DNA of 48,853 nucleotides from contig UQUV01000022.1 of assembly GCA_900544305.1 (NCBI GenBank), positions 1-48,853 on the forward strand. Direction: 5' to 3'. The translations under genes and the position numbers were made by a program. Under the pieces are notes generated by a model, which saw only the letters and a list, made by a program, of their open reading frames with translations, searched no databases and was not told the DNA's origin. The stretch's first letter is position 1. Each line of letters begins with the position of its first letter. Source of the DNA: an uncultured Porphyromonadaceae bacterium (lineage in GTDB: Bacteria; Bacteroidota; Bacteroidia; Bacteroidales; Muribaculaceae). This document shows, piece after piece, positions 36,019 through 43,703 of this stretch.

Positions 36019-36043
36019 GTAACTCATTACAAACCAATAATTT

Positions 36044-37537
36044 ATGGCAACATTTAAAGCAATCGTAAGGTACAAGAGAGCCGATGGCTTTTACCAAGTC
36101 TATATCCGTGTCGTTCACCGCTCAAAAATGGGATATATAAAGACAGACAAGTTTATCACCGACAAGCAACTTACCAAAGCTGGCGAAATTAAGGATGCGG
36201 TAGTGAATGAATTTTGTTCGCGTGAAATATTACGCTACTCTGACATGATCAATCGTCATGAGGTATCAAACTATTCAGTATCTGAGTTGATAGAATTTCT
36301 TCAGCACTCAGATGGAGATGCAAACTTTAGTGAGTTCGCAGCTAATTTCATTTCTCAAATGATAAATGGTGGTCATGCTCGAAATGCTAAAAATTACCAG
36401 CTTGCCGTCAACCATCTTGAACGATATTTGGGAACGACGCAAATTATGTTCAGCACGCTTACTTCTGTTGTCTTGAAAAAATGGATAGATAGCCTATCTA
36501 AAACGAATCGTGCCAAAGAAATGTACCCTACTTGTGTGAGACAGATTTTCAAAAAGGCCATTATCGAATTAAACGATGAAGAACGCGGAATCATACGTAT
36601 AAAATTCAATCCTTGGCTGAAAATAAAGATTCCCAAATCAGACGGTACAGTGCAAAGGGCTATCAGCGCAGAAGCCTGCCGTGAGTTCTTCAACCGTCCG
36701 CTTCCCAAAACGAAGATGCTGTCTCCCCTTCCGGAGCTTGGCCGCGATGTGGCACTTCTTTCGTTGTGCATAGGCGGCATCAACACCGTTGACCTTTACG
36801 AACTCAAAAAGAAGGACTACAACAATGGCATTATCGGCTATAAAAGAGCCAAGACACGCCGCAGCCGCAAGGACGAGGCATATATGGAAATGCGTATCGA
36901 ACCATTTATAAAGTCCACTTTCGAGAAGTATTTGTCCGGCGAGGATGATGAATACCTGTTCGTGTTCCATAGCCGTTACAGCAACTCCGACAGTTTCAAT
37001 GCCAACGTGAATATCGGCATACGCAAGATATGCGCCGACATGGGCATGAAAAAAGAGGATTACTACTGCTATTACACGTTCAGGCACACGTGGGCGACCA
37101 TCGCCCAAAACGACTGTGACGCCAACCTCTATGAAGTGGCGTTCGGTATGAACCACAGCCACGGCCTGAATGTCACCCGTGGCTATGTCAAGATAGACTT
37201 CACTCCGGCATGGAGACTGAACGCCAAGGTCATCGACTTCATCTTTTTCAGTGACGAGAAGAGCAAGCAAGGCAAAGCGCGTGACATTGAGGCTCCGGCA
37301 GACAAGCTGTTCCGCATATCCAAGAAGATGATGATTCGCGGACGGGCCTATTTCAAGGGAAAAGTGCTATCCGAATTTACAGACATCGGTTTCAGCAATG
37401 TTGACCAGGTGATTGCCAGGCTGGCAAAAGAACTTCCGAGTGACATACCAACCGGATGCACCGTACAGTTCCGCATCACCAACTGCGACACCCAGAAAGA
37501 GGTTGTCTATGAGAGAAGCAAAGGCAAAGGATTTTAA
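36044..37537 (+). CDS. int: tyrosine-type site-specific integrase of the ICE
   Basis: A 497-residue recombinase. An arm-binding-like N-terminus (about 1-90) is followed by a SAM-like core-binding domain (about 95-195) and the catalytic domain. The catalytic pattern is not canonical. The first arginine position reads GGINTVDL (N247), and the HxxR box reads YTFR, with Y344 in place of His and R347 kept. The region with H371/H373 precedes the predicted nucleophile Y381 (TRGYVKID). Loss of the first arginine is known in IntDOT and related Bacteroides integrases. A C-terminal extension of about 115 residues follows the tyrosine. The gene lies next to the candidate att and arm sites, which it presumably acts on. 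Confidence 0.9.
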   Translation: MATFKAIVRYKRADGFYQVYIRVVHRSKMGYIKTDKFITDKQLTKAGEIKDAVVNEFCSREILRYSDMINRHEVSNYSVSELIEFLQHSDGDANFSEFAANFISQMINGGHARNAKNYQLAVNHLERYLGTTQIMFSTLTSVVLKKWIDSLSKTNRAKEMYPTCVRQIFKKAIIELNDEERGIIRIKFNPWLKIKIPKSDGTVQRAISAEACREFFNRPLPKTKMLSPLPELGRDVALLSLCIGGINTVDLYELKKKDYNNGIIGYKRAKTRRSRKDEAYMEMRIEPFIKSTFEKYLSGEDDEYLFVFHSRYSNSDSFNANVNIGIRKICADMGMKKEDYYCYYTFRHTWATIAQNDCDANLYEVAFGMNHSHGLNVTRGYVKIDFTPAWRLNAKVIDFIFFSDEKSKQGKARDIEAPADKLFRISKKMMIRGRAYFKGKVLSEFTDIGFSNVDQVIARLAKELPSDIPTGCTVQFRITNCDTQKEVVYERSKGKGF

Positions 37538-37604
37538 CCCGTTTGTCAATGAGGCTAAACACCTGACATGAGGGAAGAACACCTTTCCACCTGAACACAG
37601 CACG

Positions 37605-37640
37605 AAGCCGTACCTGCCCGTCCGAGACAGGTGCGGCTTT
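37605..37640 (+). terminator. terminator after the ICE integrase
   Basis: AAGCCGtACCTG pairs with CAGGTgCGGCTT, with one G-U pair. A T-rich stretch follows. Confidence 0.75.
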
Positions 37641-37652
37641 GCTGCTTCTTTC

Positions 37653-38000
37653 TTATCTTGAATCCGGCGGACGGTTGACACAACACCGCCCCAAGAAGAT
37701 ACCGACCAACAGCAAGAATCCCTTCCATACAAGGACGCACACCTTCTTAACCAGCCATCCAGCAAGCCGAAGCACGTTTCTTGCCAGCCATAATACCAAC
37801 CGTAGCAGAAGCGAAAGCACGATGATGACAGGCACCAGGTATATTATCAGTAACAGTTCAAACATACACTCAAATTTAAGTGAAACCATAAGCCATACGA
37901 GGCTATTTCCCACCATAAATATACTAAAAATCAGCGAGATATGAAAATATTCCGGCAACTTTATCCTGACAAAATCATTGATTGACAGACGATTACCCAT
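37653..38000 (-). CDS. small hydrophobic membrane protein, unknown function
   Basis: An 115-residue open frame on the opposite strand from its neighbours. It contains about three hydrophobic stretches (FHISLIFSIFMVGNSLVWLM, ECMFELLLIIYLVPVIIVLSL and VWKGFLLLVGIFLG) separated by short basic turns. I recognise no family. Hydrophobic composition and an ATG near the head of the frame (MGNRLSINDFV) favour a real gene. No convincing promoter is visible, and the frame could be fortuitous. It converges with the integrase gene. Confidence 0.45.
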   Translation of the reverse strand: MGNRLSINDFVRIKLPEYFHISLIFSIFMVGNSLVWLMVSLKFECMFELLLIIYLVPVIIVLSLLLRLVLWLARNVLRLAGWLVKKVCVLVWKGFLLLVGIFLGRCCVNRPPDSR

Positions 38001-38130
38001 TGTACTTACATATCAAGATAGCTTTATATCCATAACTTGGGAGATACGGGTAAAAGTGCCTGTATTTCCAAAATCCGAAGTCGTCAGGTGCAAATAACTC
38101 GTTTTCTCAGTTCTGATGAATGGCTATAAA

Positions 38131-38168
38131 GTAATGTCAAGGTCGTCTTAGCCTTGGTCGGCCATTAC
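38131..38168 (+). repeat. nested inverted repeat in the candidate oriT
   Basis: GTAATG (38131-38136) pairs with CATTAC (38163-38168). Inside, CAAGG pairs with CCTTG. No T-run follows, so a DNA-structure role is as likely as termination. Confidence 0.5.
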
Positions 38169-38466
38169 ATTACTACATTATCTCATCATGCTGATACATC
38201 AAAATCATTACTAATTTGAAAATCATATATCCGTGTTTCCCTTTTCCCTCCTGTTGTCAATCAGGCGGATAATGTTTCCGATAGTTCATGGATGGATGAA
38301 CCGACATAACCGACCACTTGAAACCAAAGTAAGCCCCATTTCGCACCTTGGATTACAAGATAACTGGATGACCCGATACACACAGACCAAGATAAATCTT
38401 GTCCGACACACCCGGCAATCGGATGCTCTCGATACCCCGGTCAAAATGATATGTTCCTTGAAGAAT

Positions 38467-38511
38467 AGTGTTGTGCATTTTGTACGGAAGCTCCTTTCCA
38501 CGGTAATTTTG
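38467..38511 (+). promoter_or_regulatory. mob promoter with shared 17-bp box
   Basis: The box AGTGTTGTGCATTTTGT (38467-38483) is followed by CTCCTTTCC and then TAATTTTG (38504-38511), a -7 match. The same layout stands before traA. A TTTG inside the box is 21 bp before the -7 element. Confidence 0.55.
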
Positions 38512-38546
38512 GCGCAAAAAAGAACCCGGGATGACATAGCCCTGCG

Positions 38547-38589
38547 TTGCAGGATTTTCCAAGCAAGTTGTACTTTTGTGGCCACAAAA
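38547..38589 (+). promoter_or_regulatory. second mob promoter with overlapping palindrome
   Basis: TTG (38547-38549) and TACTTTTG (38571-38578) are 21 bp apart. The perfect 16-bp palindrome TTTTGTGGCCACAAAA (38574-38589) covers the -7 element and start site. That suggests an operator, perhaps for autoregulation by a relaxosome protein. Confidence 0.55.
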
Positions 38590-38703
38590 CTCCGTTTGTT
38601 CCCCCAAAAGTGACTTGCCGGATGCCCTGCATCGGAGCGGCACCGCCGCTGTTTCGCCCTGCGAAATAAGGTAAGACAATCCCGGCCTGCCAAGCACCGA
38701 AGT

Positions 38704-39090
38704 ATGAAGGAACAAAGGAACAAGTACATCAAGGTAAGGATGACCCTGGAGGAAGTCCGGGCGTTCAAGGAGAAATCGGCTGAATACAAGACCGTAAGCC
38801 ATTACGTGCGCAAGGCACTCGAAGAGTATTCAAACGTAAGCGTCAGGCGGCAGCTTGAACTCATGCAGGAACTCGGTTCGTTTTACCGCAGATACCAAAG
38901 CGAACTGTCCCATATCGGCGGGAACATCAACCAGGCGATGAAGCGTGCCAACGAGCTGGCGGTTGCAGGGTTGCTGCCGCCAAGCTATATCCGGGAAGTC
39001 CTGCTGCCGGTCATCCGTGACACGCAGAACACAGTCAACGGGATAAAGAGACAGCTTGACATGCTCACACAGAGAACTGGCAGACCTTAG
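38704..39090 (+). CDS. mobilization accessory protein (MobC-like / CTnDOT-type)
   Basis: A 128-residue basic protein. The N-terminal segment YIKVRMTLEEVRAFKEKSA and KTVSHYVRKALEE looks like a ribbon-helix-helix DNA-binding domain. The rest is helical, with SELSHIGGNINQAMKRANELA, the motif of MobC-type relaxosome proteins. Such proteins bind near oriT and help the relaxase open the DNA. It sits 38 bp before the relaxase, in the usual order. Confidence 0.88.
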   Translation: MKEQRNKYIKVRMTLEEVRAFKEKSAEYKTVSHYVRKALEEYSNVSVRRQLELMQELGSFYRRYQSELSHIGGNINQAMKRANELAVAGLLPPSYIREVLLPVIRDTQNTVNGIKRQLDMLTQRTGRP

Positions 39091-39128
39091 AACTGCATAT
39101 ACATTAACCCAGATAACATCACCCCAAG

Positions 39129-40688
39129 ATGATAGCGACCATATTACCCGGAAGCGCGGACTTCCATGCCGTGGGTTACAACGAGCACAAGGTATCAAAA
39201 GGACTTGCCCGGCTCATCGAGATGCGGAACTTCGGGACGGTGGGTCTGGCAGGCAGACCCACCACGGAGGAGCTTACCGACTATCTCAAAAAATACAGTT
39301 CCGCCAACAGCCGCATCCGGAAGCCCCAGTTCCATGTGGCCGTCAGCTGCAAAGGCCGTGAGATGACGGAATCCGAGTTGCTGGACTTCGCGCACCGTTA
39401 CCTCAAGGAGATGGGATATGCCGAACCCGGACAACCGTGGCTCATCTACGCCCACCATGACACCGACAACACCCACCTGCACATCATCACCTCGCGTGTC
39501 GCCCCCGACGGCAGGAAGATAGCCCACAGCCACGAGCGCAGGCGTTCCCAGGAAGTCATAGACAGGATTCTTGGCACGGACAGGCAGAAGAAGATTGCCG
39601 ACGACATAGACGCGGCCAGACAATATACCTTCTCCTCTTTCGCCCAGTTCAAGGCAATCATGGTTTCCATGGGATATGAGGTATATCAGAAAGAAGGAAA
39701 AGTATTCATCAAGCATGGCGGCAAGGTGCAGCGGCAAATCTCCTTATCCGAAATTGAAGCACTTTTCAAAAGCGGCTACAGGGAACGCTCCCGTTGCCGC
39801 CAGTTACGGAGCATCCTCAAAAAATACCGGGACGTGAGCGGCAGTAAAGAGGGGCTGCAGAAGGAGCTGAAAGAAAAGTTCGGCATCAGTCTCGTTTTCT
39901 TCGGCAGGAAAGACGTTCCCTACGGCTACATGATTGTCGACCACGCCCACCGCACCGTCATCAACGGGGCGAGGGTGCTGGCCACGGAAGAACTGCTGGA
40001 CTTCGCCACCCCGGAGCAACGCTTCGCACGCATAGAGGACTACATAGACCGGCTGCTCACCCTCAACCCGAAAATCACGCAGGGCGAGATTTTCCAGAAG
40101 CTGAGAAAACAGCGTGCCTATATCAAGAAAGGTGTCATCCACTTCGACGGGCAGACACGCCCGTTAAAGCCGTTCATGGCGGAAGCCATCGACCGGAACA
40201 ACCGCATCCGTATCATTGAGATGTTCCACCCGGTTACCGAAGCCGAGCGCGACCTGCTCTGCAAAATCTTCAAGGTGAGCCGCCCCGACCTGGTGGAATT
40301 GTCAGGCGGCAGGCCGCAATCCCACACGGATGCCATCAGCCGCCTGCATGAAATCTTCAATGATGTGAACGTCTTTTCCGTGCGGAACGCCCTTCATGAG
40401 GAAGGCTTCATCATCCGGAAGGAAGCGGGCGCGGCATACGCCGTCAACTTCGACAGGCACATCGTGATAGACCTTGCGGCGGAAGGGCTTGACACGGAAC
40501 GGTTGAAGCCCCGGCCACGAAAACAGCAGCCCCGGCAGATACATTCCACTGGAAACGGAGGAAAGAAGATGCACCTACATGGACTGAAGGATTCCGGTGC
40601 CGGAAGCCATGCCGAAAAGCGTGAGTGGGAAGTCGGAAGCAAGGGCGGCTACGACGACATTGACGACGGGCGCAACCTCAAACGGTAG
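39129..40688 (+). CDS. relaxase / mobilization nuclease
   Basis: A 519-residue MOB-type relaxase that would nick oriT and lead the strand into the recipient. The N-terminal nuclease domain has the metal-binding three-histidine motif in AHHDTDNTHLHII (H110, H116, H118) and an early tyrosine-containing stretch FHAVGYNEHKV. A helical region follows. The C-terminus is basic and proline-rich and probably disordered. It belongs to the Bacteroides MobB type of relaxases. It is intact, so the element or its neighbours might still be mobilised in trans. Confidence 0.92.
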   Translation: MIATILPGSADFHAVGYNEHKVSKGLARLIEMRNFGTVGLAGRPTTEELTDYLKKYSSANSRIRKPQFHVAVSCKGREMTESELLDFAHRYLKEMGYAEPGQPWLIYAHHDTDNTHLHIITSRVAPDGRKIAHSHERRRSQEVIDRILGTDRQKKIADDIDAARQYTFSSFAQFKAIMVSMGYEVYQKEGKVFIKHGGKVQRQISLSEIEALFKSGYRERSRCRQLRSILKKYRDVSGSKEGLQKELKEKFGISLVFFGRKDVPYGYMIVDHAHRTVINGARVLATEELLDFATPEQRFARIEDYIDRLLTLNPKITQGEIFQKLRKQRAYIKKGVIHFDGQTRPLKPFMAEAIDRNNRIRIIEMFHPVTEAERDLLCKIFKVSRPDLVELSGGRPQSHTDAISRLHEIFNDVNVFSVRNALHEEGFIIRKEAGAAYAVNFDRHIVIDLAAEGLDTERLKPRPRKQQPRQIHSTGNGGKKMHLHGLKDSGAGSHAEKREWEVGSKGGYDDIDDGRNLKR

Positions 40689-40800
40689 CCCAGGAGGGGA
40701 AAACGGAGACTCCCTTTTGTCACATTTTTAGCCGCATAGGCCATTCTTTTGCTTGTTATGTTACCCTAAACACTTCGGTCAGACAGACCGGAAACACAAA

Positions 40801-40849
40801 AGTGTTGTGCATTTCGTCACCGTCCTTTCCGGTGCATACTTTTGCACCG
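40801..40849 (+). promoter_or_regulatory. tra operon promoter with shared 17-bp box and inverted repeat
   Basis: AGTGTTGTGCATTTCGT (40801-40817) differs by one base from the box before the mob genes. It is followed by TCCTTTCC and TACTTTTGC (40837-40845), a -7 match. The inverted repeat CGGTGC / GCACCG (40830-40849) surrounds the -7 element, as expected for a repressor site. Confidence 0.6.
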
Positions 40850-40870
40850 AACCAAACGACCGTGGACAAA

Positions 40871-41587
40871 ATGATACAGACACCCGTCATCGTGACATTC
40901 GCCAACCAGAAAGGGGGAGTCGGCAAGACGACCCTCTGCGTCACCTTCGCCAACTACCTTGTGACGAAAGGCGTGCGTGCCGTGGTCATCGACTGCGATT
41001 TCCAGCATTCCATCCTGAAGTGCCGCAAGGCCGACATCAAGAAATACGGCGAGGAAGCCGTACCTTACGACGTGCTGGCCTACGAGGCCAACGACAAGCA
41101 GGCCATGACCGCGCTCATGGAGAAGCTGCACAACGACCCCAGCATAGACGTGGTGCTCATGGACTCGCCCGGCAGCCTGAAGGCGGAGGGGCTGATACCC
41201 ATGTTCGTCAACTCGGACATCATCATCGTGCCGTTCCACTACGACCTGGTGACCGTCCCCTCCACCGCGAGCTTCCTCATGTTCATCGACCGTCTGCGAA
41301 AGGCCGTGGGCGGACGGATGAAAGCCCGGCTCTTCATCGTCCCCAACCTCCACGACGGACGGGTGGGCAAACGCTCCGAGCTGGAACTGTGGGAGAACAC
41401 GGGAAAGACCTTCGCCAACTACGGACAGGTGACGGACAAGATACCCAAACGGGCCGACATGGAGCGTTTCAGCACGGTAGCGGAACTGGACATGCAGGCC
41501 GCAATCGTAAGCCCGGTGTTCGACAGGATATACGCCGGAATCTTCGGCGACGGCAGCCCCAAAGACATGAACCATCAACAACCATAG
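40871..41587 (+). CDS. traA: conjugal transfer protein TraA, ParA-family ATPase
   Basis: A 238-residue ParA/MinD-type ATPase. The deviant Walker A motif KGGVGKTT lies at residues 14-21 in VTFANQKGGVGKTTLC. The Walker B region reads VVLMDSPGS. The open frame extends upstream, but the -7 element at 40837-40845 makes the ATG at 40871 the only sensible start. In CTnDOT-like elements it opens the tra operon. Its role is thought to be regulation or partition-like. Codon use is very GC-rich compared with the chromosomal genes. Confidence 0.9.
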   Translation: MIQTPVIVTFANQKGGVGKTTLCVTFANYLVTKGVRAVVIDCDFQHSILKCRKADIKKYGEEAVPYDVLAYEANDKQAMTALMEKLHNDPSIDVVLMDSPGSLKAEGLIPMFVNSDIIIVPFHYDLVTVPSTASFLMFIDRLRKAVGGRMKARLFIVPNLHDGRVGKRSELELWENTGKTFANYGQVTDKIPKRADMERFSTVAELDMQAAIVSPVFDRIYAGIFGDGSPKDMNHQQP

Positions 41588-41591
41588 CGCA

Positions 41592-41954
41592 ATGAATAAG
41601 GAACTACAGATAGACGACCTCACCAGAGGCATCAACGACGACGAACCCATGTTCAATGAAACGGAAGTCCAGAAGCAAGATACCGCACATCCCGGCGACA
41701 AGTGCTGGCAGGACTTCATGGCCTACCTCGAAGCACCGGCGGACGTGGACGGCAAGGCAGGCCGCCTGGTCTGCAAGCTGGACCGCGACCTGGCCGACTC
41801 GCTCGACGACTGCGACATCCGGGGCCGCTGCCGTTCCGACCTCGTGAACGCCATCGTCCGCTCGTTCTTCGAGAACCACCTTTCCCGGCTGGCGCAGTAC
41901 CGCCGCGAGAAGAAATCATTGTTCAACAACTACAAACCCGAATCCCATGCGTAG
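41592..41954 (+). CDS. traB: conjugal transfer protein TraB, DUF3408-like
   Basis: A 120-residue protein with an acidic N-terminus and a C-terminal ribbon-helix-helix-like part (KLDRDLADSLDD, SDLVNAIVRSFFENHLSRLAQYRREKK) as in DUF3408 proteins. Such a domain suggests DNA binding. It starts 4 bp after traA and overlaps the next gene by 8 bp, so translation is coupled. Function within transfer is not established. Confidence 0.8.
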   Translation: MNKELQIDDLTRGINDDEPMFNETEVQKQDTAHPGDKCWQDFMAYLEAPADVDGKAGRLVCKLDRDLADSLDDCDIRGRCRSDLVNAIVRSFFENHLSRLAQYRREKKSLFNNYKPESHA

Positions 41955-42537
41955 AATCAACTGGACAGAAGCCATGCTCTCCCGGCTTGCCGAGCTTTAT
42001 CCCGTGGAGACCACCGCCCATACCGCCTGTATGCTGCAAGTCGGCGTGACGGCCGTGAAGGAGAAAGCCCGCGAACTCGGACTGGAGAAGCTGGCCAAGA
42101 GCCGGTGGCTGGAATGTGCCGGGCACATCAGCCGCCACTTCGACAACCGCTCATACGCCGAGATGGCCGGCGACCTGGGCGTCAGCCGCACCACGGTCAG
42201 CCGTATGGCACGCAAGCTGGGGCTGAGCCGGAGCAAGGCACAGGGTTACGAAATATCGTCCCGTGTACGCCGCGAGATGGTCCGCCGTGAACGGCGCAGG
42301 GCAATCTTCGGGCTTGACCCCCTCACACGACTCAAGGTCATCTCCCACCGCGCCAAGGTCAGGATACGCTCCCGGCTGAAAGCCAAGGGCTACATCACCG
42401 GCGTACACCGGAACATACTGTACTTCACCAAAGCCACATGCCGGAAAGCCCGGCTGGAAGCCAAGGCCGCCAGACTCGGACTGGCCTTCCAACCGTTCCC
42501 GGATGGAGAAGACATGCCATTAACAAACGCCATATAA
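41947..42537 (+). CDS. HTH DNA-binding protein of the tra operon
   Basis: A 196-residue strongly basic protein. Two HTH-like segments are visible, MLQVGVTAVKEKARELGL and DLGVSRTTVSRMARKLGL. The C-terminal half is Arg/Lys-rich and ends in a possible wing that reads GYITGVHRNILYFT. It sits where traC sits in CTnDOT, but I do not recognise it as TraC, so no symbol is given. Overlap with traB and close spacing to traD show operon membership. A regulatory role is likely but inferred. Confidence 0.75.
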   Translation: MRRINWTEAMLSRLAELYPVETTAHTACMLQVGVTAVKEKARELGLEKLAKSRWLECAGHISRHFDNRSYAEMAGDLGVSRTTVSRMARKLGLSRSKAQGYEISSRVRREMVRRERRRAIFGLDPLTRLKVISHRAKVRIRSRLKAKGYITGVHRNILYFTKATCRKARLEAKAARLGLAFQPFPDGEDMPLTNAI

Positions 42538-42545
42538 CCACAGCC

Positions 42546-42938
42546 ATGCAGTACGGACAGATCGTTTTCATCCTTTTCGTGGCGATGACCTGCTATTACG
42601 CCTTCCTCATCTTCACGGACATCAGGAAAGCACAGGCGGCCCGGAACGCGGAGAAGGAGAACCATACGGAAGAAGAGATAGACATATCGGACGAGGCAAG
42701 GAGCTTCCACCCCACCAGGGTCAGCCGTGACGAGGAGAAGAAGGAAGAGGCGGTTGGCAACGGACAATCCGAATCAGACCCACTCAAAGAAAAAGGCTTC
42801 CGCCGCCCCGGCTACCGTGAGGCCATCATGACCGACGGCATCCTTGTGGACGACCTCATCCATGAAATAGACAGGCTGGCGGAAACCGGCACCGGCGACC
42901 TCGGCCTGGTCATATACACCTGCGAGAACGCAAGGTGA
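42546..42938 (+). CDS. traD: conjugal transfer protein TraD-like, membrane-anchored
   Basis: A 130-residue protein with one N-terminal membrane helix (YGQIVFILFVAMTCYYAFLIF, about residues 3-23) and a charged, acidic cytoplasmic or periplasmic tail. The call rests on its place between the HTH gene and traE. No catalytic motif is visible. The role in the transfer apparatus is unknown. Confidence 0.6.
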   Translation: MQYGQIVFILFVAMTCYYAFLIFTDIRKAQAARNAEKENHTEEEIDISDEARSFHPTRVSRDEEKKEEAVGNGQSESDPLKEKGFRRPGYREAIMTDGILVDDLIHEIDRLAETGTGDLGLVIYTCENAR

Positions 42939-42949
42939 ACAAATACACG

Positions 42950-42979
42950 TTCCTTTAGCGACCCCTGTTCCTTAGGCGA
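42950..42979 (+). repeat. imperfect direct repeat in the traE leader
   Basis: TTCCTTTAGCGA and TTCCTTAGGCGA begin 18 bp apart in the 69-bp gap before traE. They could be binding sites or part of an internal promoter. Confidence 0.4.
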
Positions 42980-43007
42980 TGAAACAACCATTTAACGAAT
43001 TAAAGAA

Positions 43008-43364
43008 ATGCAGGAATTAAAGAGAAGATGCCTACGCGCATTCGTCCGTTTCAAGCAGTCCGCGTTCGCCCGGAAGGGCACGCTCGCCCTCGTGGCGCTC
43101 ACCCTCGCCGCCGGCGACGTCATGGCAGGCAGCAAGGGGGCGGCGGGCTTCACCAAGGCCACCCAGGAAGTAAGCTCCTACCAGACACCCGTCTCCAACC
43201 TCATGAAGGCCATCGCGGCGGTCATCGTGCTGGTGGGCGCGTTCAATGTCTACTTCAAGATGCAGAACGGCGACCAGGACGTCAAGAAGACCATCATGCT
43301 GACCATCGGCGGATGTATCGCATTCATCGCATTGTCAGAGGCTTTGCCGCTTTTCTTCACGTAA
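43008..43364 (+). CDS. traE: conjugal transfer protein TraE, DUF4134
   Basis: A 118-residue hydrophobic protein. A signal-like helix (about 25-41, ending VMAGSKG) is followed by two membrane helices (about 65-85 and 95-115). DUF4134 proteins have the size and layout of VirB2/TrbC pilins, so a pilin-like role in the type IV secretion channel is plausible but not proven. It is followed after 4 bp by traF. Confidence 0.88.
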   Translation: MQELKRRCLRAFVRFKQSAFARKGTLALVALTLAAGDVMAGSKGAAGFTKATQEVSSYQTPVSNLMKAIAAVIVLVGAFNVYFKMQNGDQDVKKTIMLTIGGCIAFIALSEALPLFFT

Positions 43365-43368
43365 GGCC

Positions 43369-43668
43369 ATGGAAGAGGACAAGAACAGCCAGGACGGCTT
43401 CCCCGTGTTCAAGGGACTCCAGAAACCGCTGGAGTTCATGGGCATCCGGGGCCGTTTCCTCACACTGGCGGCGGTGGCCATAGGCGTGTCCTTCGTGGGA
43501 TTCATCGCCTTCTCCATCGTCCTGGGGAAACTCGCCGGGTTCGTCGCCATGCTGGTGATGGCCGCCGCAGGGCTGGCCACCATCTTCGTCAAGCAGCGCG
43601 GCGGACTGCACAACAAGAAACGGGCGAAGGGCATCTACGTCTATAAGAACATCCGGAAAACGAATTGA
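43369..43668 (+). CDS. traF: conjugal transfer protein TraF, DUF4133
   Basis: A 99-residue protein with two adjacent membrane helices (about 25-65) in a basic context, ending in GIYVYKNIRK. DUF4133 members correspond in size and position to VirB3, which works with the VirB4-type ATPase encoded next. It starts 4 bp after traE. Confidence 0.88.
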   Translation: MEEDKNSQDGFPVFKGLQKPLEFMGIRGRFLTLAAVAIGVSFVGFIAFSIVLGKLAGFVAMLVMAAAGLATIFVKQRGGLHNKKRAKGIYVYKNIRKTN

Positions 43669-43703
43669 AAAGAAAATTGATAAACCAATAAAGACAACAT
43701 CCG

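Larger units (their letters stand above)
38001..38703 (+). other. non-coding region upstream of the mobilization genes, candidate oriT
   Basis: Open frames here overlap on both strands, are rich in Arg/Ser/Thr and look like no known protein. The region contains a nested hairpin (38131-38168), two promoter-like sequences and a perfect 16-bp palindrome just before the relaxosome genes. In related Bacteroides elements oriT lies next to the mob genes, so it is probably in this stretch. The nick site could not be identified. Confidence 0.5.

Noticed and set aside
38233..38802. overlapping frames on both strands before the mob genes (126, 149 and 167 codons)
   Set aside because: They overlap each other, run across two promoters and a palindrome, and have no recognisable domains. 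A transfer-origin region is more likely.
40689..40730. GGAG...CTCC as terminator after the relaxase
   Set aside because: The stem is only about four to five pairs with mismatches, too weak to call.
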